Source: Arthrobacter sp. YD4
GTDB taxonomy: Bacteria > Actinomycetota > Actinomycetes > Actinomycetales > Micrococcaceae
Direction: 5' to 3'
DNA length: 64,000 nucleotides
NCBI RefSeq assembly: GCF_030410515.1
Contig: NZ_JAUHHD010000002.1
Coordinates: 771,019 to 835,018, forward strand
The translations under genes were made by a program, and so were the position numbers. Shown here in pieces: positions 56,363-64,000 of this stretch (positions within the stretch are counted from its first letter, which is position 1; each line of letters begins with the position of its first letter). The notes below the pieces were generated by a model. That model was not told where the DNA came from and ran no database searches. It saw only the letters and a list, made by a program, of their open reading frames with translations.

Positions 56363-56860
56363 ATGACCGATCCGCGCTGGCTCAACGCCGAGGAACGCCG
56401 TGCCTGGCTGGCACAGCTGAGCATCAACACCCTGCTGCCGGCCGCGCTGGACACCCAGCTGCACTCGGCCGGAAAGCTCTCCCTCTTTGACTACAACGTC
56501 CTGGCCATGCTGTCCGAGGCGGAGGGCCGCTACCTGCCGATGAGCGAACTCGCCGCCCGCACCAGCGCCTCGCTGTCCCGGCTCTCGCACGTGGTCACCA
56601 AGCTGCAGAACCGGGGATGGGTGGAACGCCAGCCCCACCCGGGGGATGCCCGCGTCACCACGGCGCACCTGACCGACGCCGGGCTGGAAACCTTGGTGGG
56701 GCTCGCCCCCGCCCACGTGGAGGCGGTGCGCGAGTTGTTCCTCGACGCCCTGGACCCCGACGACGTCGCCGCCCTCGCCCGGATCGGCGAGAAGGTGGTG
56801 GCCCGGCTGGACCCTTGCCACTGGATCCTGCGTGAGAACGGACCCGTCGAGGCCGGGTAG
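56363..56860 (+). CDS. MarR family transcriptional regulator
   Basis: Winged-helix repressor, 165 residues. The recognition helix with MSELAARTSASLSRLSHVV and the wing RQPHPGDARVTTAHLT are typical. The leaderless start follows TAGAAT. It lies between the two SGNH hydrolase genes and divergent from YciI, so any of these may be its target. Confidence 0.87.
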   Translation: MTDPRWLNAEERRAWLAQLSINTLLPAALDTQLHSAGKLSLFDYNVLAMLSEAEGRYLPMSELAARTSASLSRLSHVVTKLQNRGWVERQPHPGDARVTTAHLTDAGLETLVGLAPAHVEAVRELFLDALDPDDVAALARIGEKVVARLDPCHWILRENGPVEAG

Positions 56861-56910
56861 GCCTTCGCGCCTCCTTGGTTGCTTCCGGCAACGGGTGACA
56901 GACTGTCTGC

Positions 56911-57672
56911 ATGGATTTCAGCACCCGGTATGTGGCCCTCGGAGACTCCTTTACCGAAGGCGTCGGCGACGACGATCCGTCCCGCCCCAACGGGGTGCGC
57001 GGTTGGGCCGACCGGGTCGCCGAGCAGCTCGGCGCCGCGGACCCGGGCTTCGGCTACGCCAACCTGGCCATCCGCGGCCGGAAACTGCGGCAGATCCTGG
57101 CCGAACAGGTGGATGCCGCCGTCGCGCTCAACCCCACGCTGGTGACCATCTACGCCGGCGCTAACGACATCCTCCGGCCCACCATCGACATTGACGGGCT
57201 GCTCGTGGAGTACAACGAGGCCGTCGCCAAGTTGACCGCCACCGGCGCCACCGTGGTGATGTTCACCGGCTTCGACGCCCGCGGGTCCAAGGTCTTCAGC
57301 ACCATGCGTGGCCGCACCGCCATCTACAACGAACTGGTCCGCGGCATCGCTGGCGACCACGGGGCACTGCTGGTGGACTACTGGCGCTTCAGCGAATACT
57401 ACGACTGGGGCATGTGGGCCACGGACCGGATGCACATGTCCCCGGCCGGGCACGCCACCATGGCCCGGCGGGTCCTCGACGTCTTGGCCCATGAGCATTC
57501 CATCGACGTGCCGCCCATGGCCCCGGTCCCGGAACTCAGCCGCTCCGAGGCGCTCGCCGCCAACGCGCGCTGGGTCCGGGAATTCGCCGGACCCTGGGTG
57601 ATGCGGCGGGTCACCGGGAAGTCCTCCGGCGACGGCCTCTCGCCGCGGTATCCTCAGCTGACCCACCTCTAG
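56911..57672 (+). CDS. SGNH/GDSL hydrolase (copy 2)
   Basis: Paralogue of the 55151 gene, 253 residues. GDSFTEGVGDD, YAGANDIL and TDRMHMSPAGH hold the nucleophile, the Asn and the Asp-His pair. It starts six bases after CAGACT (56899-56904), in leaderless style, and shares a PNGVRGWADRVAEQL block with copy 1. It is 50 bases downstream of the MarR gene. Confidence 0.88.
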   Translation: MDFSTRYVALGDSFTEGVGDDDPSRPNGVRGWADRVAEQLGAADPGFGYANLAIRGRKLRQILAEQVDAAVALNPTLVTIYAGANDILRPTIDIDGLLVEYNEAVAKLTATGATVVMFTGFDARGSKVFSTMRGRTAIYNELVRGIAGDHGALLVDYWRFSEYYDWGMWATDRMHMSPAGHATMARRVLDVLAHEHSIDVPPMAPVPELSRSEALAANARWVREFAGPWVMRRVTGKSSGDGLSPRYPQLTHL

Positions 57673-57737
57673 GCCCTGCGGGGCAGCGGCCGCCGCCCTG
57701 ACACAAGGATGAGCACCGTCCAAAGGAGCAGCACCGG

Positions 57738-59126
<1,389 letters not shown>

Positions 59127-59138
59127 CGGCCGGGAACG

Positions 59139-59937
59139 CTATGCGCGGAAACCGGGTGTGGCGAGCAGCCCGCCGTCGCGCCTGACCGCGAGGACCTGGA
59201 TGTCCCAGCCGTCGGTGGCGCGGTTCAGCATCGGGAGCCCTCCCGCCACGATCGCGGTGGCCAGTACGTCGGCGGTCACGATGTCCGCCGCGGCGACCGA
59301 GACCTGCAGGAATTCGCTCGGCCCGGTGGACCGCGTCCAGATGTGGTCGCCGCGTTCGGCCGACCCGGAGGTGGCCAGCGCCCGCGCGGTGGTGCTGCCG
59401 CCCAGCGGGTATGCGGCCAGCAGGATGCCGCGGTCCTGCGGATCCACGATGCCGGCCTGCCAGGTGGCCGTGGTCCCGACAATCGGCGAGCCGGAGACCA
59501 GCACGTCGCCGCCGGCGTTGAGGCACCAGTCCGTCAGCCCCAGCGACGCCAGGGCGGCCCCTGCCTCCTGGACCGCGTAGCCCTTGACCAGCCCGGACAG
59601 GTCCGGGGCCCCGTCGGGACGTTCCGGGGTAAAGGCGCTCTCGGTCAGCAGCCGCCAGTTCGCGGCCTCGGCGTAGCGGTCCCGGAAGCCGGCCGAGGTT
59701 TCCTTAGGCGTCACCTCCCGGCGGGCCACCCGGCTGGCCTCCGAATCCGGCCGGTAGAGGCTGAACTGCCCGTCGAGCTCCCGGAAGATGCGTTCGACGG
59801 CGTCCGCGGCCGAGCCGAGGGCCTCCTCCGTCGCGGCCGGGGGGCCGCCGTCGTCGTTCCCCGCCATCGGGACGGTGAGGCCGATGACGGTGCCCATGCA
59901 CTGGAATGTCCGGGCCTTCAGTGCCGGGCTTTCCGGC

Positions 59938-59954
<17 letters not shown>
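59139..59954 (-). CDS. apbE: FAD:protein FMN transferase
   Basis: Transfers FMN from FAD to a threonine of a target protein, 271 residues. The MGTVIGLTV start block, the central LVKGYAVQEAGA and LNAGGDVLVSG segments, and a C-terminal DIVTADVLATAIV metal-site motif are family features. It overlaps the FMN-binding protein gene by 17 bases, its presumed substrate. No clear signal peptide is seen, although most act outside the membrane, so the N-terminus may be misassigned. Confidence 0.88.
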
Positions 59955-60497
<543 letters not shown>

Positions 60498-60501
<4 letters not shown>

Positions 60502-61940
60502 CAGTCAAACCTTTCGTAGTGGAGTTGTTCTTCCCGCACGCCGGCCTGGCGTGCGTCGTCGAGGACGTTCCGGGCCCAGGCATCCGGGCCGCAGACGTAG
60601 ATGTCGGAGCCGGCCAGGTCGGGAGCGTAGCTGGCCAGCCGGTAGCCGGCGCGGGACTCGCTCTCGGGCAGCCAGGTGCTCACGCCCCGGGGCCGTCGGC
60701 CGGTCAGGTGGAACAGGGTGGCCCCGCGCCGCTGGCAGAGGTCCAGGATCTCGTCGCCGAGGTACAGGCCGGACTGATTGTGACCGCGAAGGATCACCGT
60801 GGCTTCCCCCGGCGCGAAGGGCGTGTTCTCGAGCAGCGCCCGGATGGGGGTAATGCCGATCCCGGCGCCGATGAGGACCACCTTTCGCCGGCTGCGGGAG
60901 GCCGAGCTGAACAGCCCGTACGGTCCCTCCACCGCTACCCGGGTGCCCGGCCGCAGCCGGGCCAGGGCGGCGGAACCGCGGCCCAGGTTCCGGACCGTGA
61001 TCCTGAGCCGGCCGCCGCCGTCGGCCCCGAACGTCACGGGCTCGGCGGAGAGGCTGAAGGGGTGAGGGTGCCACCACTGGCCGGGGGCAAGGAACCGCCA
61101 GATAAAGAAACGGCCGCCGCTGCCGGCCAGCTCGTCAAGGTGCCGGCCAGTCATTTCGATGCTGACCACGCCGTGGCCGGCGGAGACGACGCGGCTGACC
61201 GTCAGCTGGTGCCGGACGGTGGCAACGATCGGCTCCAGGACCCGGTAGTGCGCCAACGCGGCGCCGGTCCCGATGCAGACGGCCAGCCAGTACCAGCGCT
61301 GCCAGGTGCCCTCGGCGAAGAGCCCGCCGACGCTGAACTGGTGCGGAATGGCGGTCAGGACCGCGGCGTAGGTCAGCAGGTGTACCGCGTACCAGAACTC
61401 GTAGGGGAAGCGGCGGCGCACGGCCACCAGGGAGGTCACGACGACGGCGATGAACAGCAGGATGGAGATGTACGCCAGCCACATGTCCGGCACCTGTACC
61501 CAGAGGGACACTGCCTCGCTGACGGGGTCCAGGCCGTCCGCCATCCCGTAGCCGACCGCCAGCAGGACGCCGTGGGCCAGGAGCAGGTACAGGGCGGGTT
61601 TCCCCAGCTTGCGGTGGAATTCGAGGGCCCGGTCGTGGCCGACGGCCCCGTCGATGATGGGCAGCCGCGCCGCGAGCAGCAGCATCAGCAGCACCAGGTC
61701 CATGCCGGCGAGTCCGGCCACGATGCCCAGGGCCGTGAAGGTTCCGCCCGGGGTGGAGAAGCCGGATGCGCCGCCGTCGGCGAGCCACAGGGCAATGGCG
61801 GCTGCGACGGAGGACCAGGCGATGACCGTGAGCAGGTCGCCCCTGAACATCCGCCGGCGGTGCTGCGCCGCGAACGGGTTGCCGCCGGCCCCGGCCCGCC
61901 GGGCGAGGGGCTGCTGAGCAGTCTGGGTCGATGTGTTCAT
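60498..61940 (-). CDS. ferric reductase-like transmembrane oxidoreductase
   Basis: 480 residues. Six or so N-terminal membrane helices with paired histidines (LLLAHGVLL, WYAVHLLTY) suggest a heme-binding ferric-reductase-like domain. A ferredoxin-NADP+ reductase module follows: FAD-binding HPHPFSLS, NAD(P)-binding IGAGIGITPIRALLE, and the end DIYVCGPDAW. It probably passes electrons from NAD(P)H via FAD and heme to the flavinylated partner encoded next. The ATG is at 61940 with no strong ribosome-binding site. Confidence 0.87.
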
Positions 61941-62050
61941 GGATCCAGAATCTGCCCGTTCCCTTTCGTTTTGCTGTGAAAGAACTGCGCCCCGCTTAAG
62001 TCTTCGCTGCAGGCCGGGCGGACCGCCTTATACACCCTCGGACCCCCGGA

Positions 62051-62080
62051 TTGGTCTTTAATTCCGCGAGATCGTAGACT
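62051..62080 (+). promoter_or_regulatory. possible rpmB operon promoter
   Basis: TTGGTC (62051-62056) and TAGACT (62075-62080) are separated by 18 bases. The transcript would start near 62087 and carry a leader of about 315 bases before rpmB. A TATACA at 62029 is an alternative. Confidence 0.45.
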
Positions 62081-62087
62081 TGGTAGG

Positions 62088-62162
62088 CGCTAGGTGGCGC
62101 GGAGCGTGGGCAATTGCTCCGGTTGACGGGAAAGTCTGCAGTGCAGACGGCCCCGAAGGCCG
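62088..62162 (+). promoter_or_regulatory. structured leader of unknown type
   Basis: In order: GCGC pairing (62088-62100), GGAGC/GCTCC (62101-62105, 62116-62120), GTCTG/CAGAC (62134-62148) and CGGCC-ccgaa-GGCCG (62148-62162). I recognise no riboswitch class. It could be an attenuator or a protein-binding leader. Confidence 0.35.
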
Positions 62163-62401
62163 GTAGTTAGGGGCTCAAGTTGCGCGCGTTCCTGTATTCG
62201 CCCGGCATCCCGGTACCGCAGTGAAGGCTCTCGAGTTCTCCCTGACGGTTGTCCCGGACTCCTTCATCAGTTCCCCGCAGCACGGTTTCGGCCGTCGTCG
62301 TGAGGGGCCCGTTCGAGGGGAGCTGGCGGCGGACGCTGCCTATCGCACGGTAACGCGGAACTCCGCCTGCCGTTTCATTTATTTTCATGAGGAGAGTCGT
62401 C

Positions 62402-62638
62402 ATGGCAGCACACTGCCAGGTGACCGGAGCCGAGCCGGGCTTTGGACACAGCATTTCGCACTCGCACCGCCGCAACAAGCGCCGGTTCGACCCGAACATC
62501 CAGAAGAAGCGCTACTGGGTTCCGTCCCTGCGCCGTAATGTCACCCTGCAGGTCTCTGCACGTGGCATCAAGACCATCGACGTACGCGGCATCGACGTTG
62601 TCGTCGCCGACATCCTGGCACGAGGAGTGAAGCTCTAG
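62402..62638 (+). CDS. rpmB: 50S ribosomal protein L28
   Basis: 78 residues. The N-terminal [11 protein letters not shown] and [13 protein letters not shown] match L28. It has only one cysteine, so it is the zinc-independent (C-minus) form. GAGGAGAG before the ATG. Its TAG stop shares a base with the GTG of rpmG. Confidence 0.95.
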   Translation: MAAHCQVTGAEPGFGHSISHSHRRNKRRFDPNIQKKRYWVPSLRRNVTLQVSARGIKTIDVRGIDVVVADILARGVKL

Positions 62639-62805
62639 TGGCAAAGGACAAGGACGTACGTCCGATCATCAAGCTCAAGTCGACCGCGGGCACGGGTTAC
62701 ACCTACGTGACGCGCAAGAACCGTCGTAACGACCCGGACCGCATGGTCCTGCGGAAGTACGATCCCAAGATCCGCAAGCACGTCGAATTCCGAGAGGAGC
62801 GCTAA
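62638..62805 (+). CDS. rpmG: 50S ribosomal protein L33
   Basis: 55 residues, starting at GTG that overlaps the rpmB stop (TAGTG). The sequence contains [14 protein letters not shown] and [13 protein letters not shown]. It has no cysteines, so it is the zinc-independent L33. Five bases upstream of rpsN. Confidence 0.95.
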   Translation: MAKDKDVRPIIKLKSTAGTGYTYVTRKNRRNDPDRMVLRKYDPKIRKHVEFREER

Positions 62806-62809
62806 GCAC

Positions 62810-63115
62810 ATGGCTAAGAAGTCAATGATCGCTAAGAACGAACAGCGTAAAGTCATCGTCGAGCGCTATGCTGCAAAGCGCCTCGAACTGAAGAAGGCCC
62901 TGGTCGACCCCAACTCGACCGACGAAGCCCGCGAAGCTGCACGCCTCGGCCTGCAGAAGCTGCCGCGCAACGCTTCCCCGGTCCGCCTCCGCAACCGCGA
63001 CATCATCGATGGCCGCCCGCGTGGCACCTTCCAGAAGTTCGGCATCTCCCGTGTTCGCTTCCGCGACATGGCTCACCGCGGTGAGCTCCCGGGCATCACG
63101 AAGTCTTCCTGGTAA
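62810..63115 (+). CDS. rpsN: 30S ribosomal protein S14 (long form)
   Basis: 101 residues, the long cysteine-free S14 that does not use zinc. [12 protein letters not shown] and the C-terminal [12 protein letters not shown] are typical. A terminator follows. With rpmB and rpmG it forms the cysteine-free set usually made when zinc is scarce. Confidence 0.95.
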   Translation: MAKKSMIAKNEQRKVIVERYAAKRLELKKALVDPNSTDEAREAARLGLQKLPRNASPVRLRNRDIIDGRPRGTFQKFGISRVRFRDMAHRGELPGITKSSW

Positions 63116-63145
63116 TTCAGCACTCCTGAAGCCAGTGGCTTGAGA

Positions 63146-63176
63146 GGGGCCGGCAACCGTCATGGTTGCCGGCCCC
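63146..63176 (+). terminator. terminator after rpsN
   Basis: Perfect 13-base arms GGGGCCGGCAACC/GGTTGCCGGCCCC with a five-base loop, followed by TTGTGCTTT. Confidence 0.9.
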
Positions 63177-63355
63177 TTGTGCTTTAAGCCGCCGGGGCTG
63201 GCTGCCGTGGGGCTGCTGGCGCCGGGTCCGCGGGGTGGTGACCGAGCGCACACGGACCCGTTTTGGGTACGACGGCGGTTGATTGGGCCCCGAAGAAGCG
63301 CTGGGTCCCGGGTTTCCGGGGTTTTCGGGGCGGGGGAGGGTCTTGGGGGTGCGAT

Positions 63356-63384
63356 TTGTGCGCTCCGGTGTTCGTGTGTAAAGT
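63356..63384 (+). promoter_or_regulatory. rRNA operon promoter P1
   Basis: TTGTGC (63356-63361), a 17-base spacer and TAAAGT (63379-63384), upstream of 16S rRNA. Confidence 0.65.
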
Positions 63385-63523
63385 TATTCGAGTCGCCGCC
63401 GCTGAAGCGGAAAGATAGCGACCGACCCCCTTGTTGAACGGCCTGAAAAATGGTGCGGAATTGTGTTCCGGTTTTTCGGGTGGGGACCCTTTCCATTGCG
63501 TGGGATTCGGCGGTTATGCCGGT

Positions 63524-63552
63524 TTGCATTGCGGTTGGTGATCGGGTAAGTT
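63524..63552 (+). promoter_or_regulatory. rRNA operon promoter P2
   Basis: TTGCAT (63524-63529), a 17-base spacer and TAAGTT (63547-63552), 140 bases after P1. Two tandem promoters are usual for rRNA operons. Confidence 0.65.
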
Positions 63553-63619
63553 TGAAAAGTTGCTCCGGAGCGAGTCATGACCCTGAAGGGGTTGTGGTGG
63601 TGCCGGGTGTGTCTGTTGT

Positions 63620-63640
63620 TTGAGAACTCAATAGTGTGCC
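63620..63640 (+). other. rRNA leader element (antitermination/processing)
   Basis: TTTGAGAACTCAATAGTGTGCC-like leader sequence, a motif often found in actinobacterial rRNA leaders and spacers, linked to antitermination or RNase III processing. The match is from memory. Confidence 0.45.
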
Positions 63641-63790
63641 AAGTTTGTTGATACCGATTGTTTTATTGATTGGTTGAAATTGCCGAATCGTGCCGCCCCT
63701 GTGGTGTGGTTTGGTGTTTTAGCTGGTTTCAAATTTTGTGCAGCATGTGGTCGCCGTTTTCCCGGTGGCGCGTGTTGTGTCTGTTTGTTT

Positions 63791-64000
<210 letters not shown>

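Larger units (their letters stand above)
61941..62401. other. 460-base intergenic region with clustered hairpins
   Basis: No gene is seen. It carries a possible promoter, several stacked hairpins at 62088-62162 and the ribosome-binding site of rpmB. The sites are listed separately. Confidence 0.5.

Noticed and set aside
62370..62402. A TGAAAAT half site (minus strand) before rpmB as a Zur box
   Set aside because: Only one half fits the actinobacterial Zur consensus; the other half is poor.

Overview
This is a high-GC actinobacterial chromosome segment, most probably from the Micrococcaceae (Arthrobacter / Pseudarthrobacter group). The evidence is the 5' end of a 16S rRNA gene at the right edge with Arthrobacter-like sequence, a DtxR/IdeR-type iron box, C-minus ribosomal proteins next to an rRNA operon, and many genes whose only start signal is a -10-like TAnnnT hexamer six to eight bases before the start codon (leaderless style). 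Almost all of the window is ordinary chromosome. I see no phage, insertion sequence, CRISPR array or tRNA.

Layout. 1-4200: a TetR regulator followed by mannitol PTS genes mtlA-mtlD. 4200-13700: a transport block with a CycA-like permease, a MarR regulator with its MFS pump, a sugar porter, a DHA2 drug exporter, an RraA-like protein, another MFS transporter and a TetR regulator. 13900-19200: malic enzyme, a DUF456 protein, an Lrp regulator, glutamyl-Q tRNA(Asp) synthetase, an HD hydrolase of RelA/SpoT type and a GNAT-AAA+ fusion. 19280-24120: an asparagine catabolic operon (GntR regulator, asparaginase, aspartase, asparagine permease). 24150-30980: lactate dehydrogenase with an SDR, a uracil-DNA-glycosylase-like protein, a DUF222/HNH gene broken by one in-frame stop, a GIY-YIG-like protein and an amidohydrolase. 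31340-34780: four genes joined by ATGA overlaps (STAS-like, zinc alcohol dehydrogenase, flavodoxin, DUF4389). 34900-42870: mixed housekeeping and envelope genes and a VLCAD-type acyl-CoA dehydrogenase. 43149-49014: jetA-jetB-jetC, the condensin part of a type I Wadjet system, with no jetD. 49958-55047: a siderophore uptake operon behind an iron box. 55151-57672: two related SGNH hydrolases. 57738-61940: a GH1 beta-glucosidase and a convergent ApbE / FMN-binding protein / ferric-reductase-like operon. 62402-63115: rpmB-rpmG-rpsN, then tandem rRNA promoters and the start of 16S rRNA.

How the genes fit together. The asparagine operon takes Asn in, deaminates it to Asp and then to fumarate. The iron operon imports Fe-siderophore and releases the iron by reduction. 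The reductase operon would move electrons across the membrane to a flavinylated carrier. The most interesting loci are the Wadjet-like locus without its nuclease, the GNAT-AAA+ fusion facing an alarmone-hydrolase-like gene, the four-gene coupled redox operon, and the hairpin-rich intergenic region upstream of the C-minus ribosomal genes.
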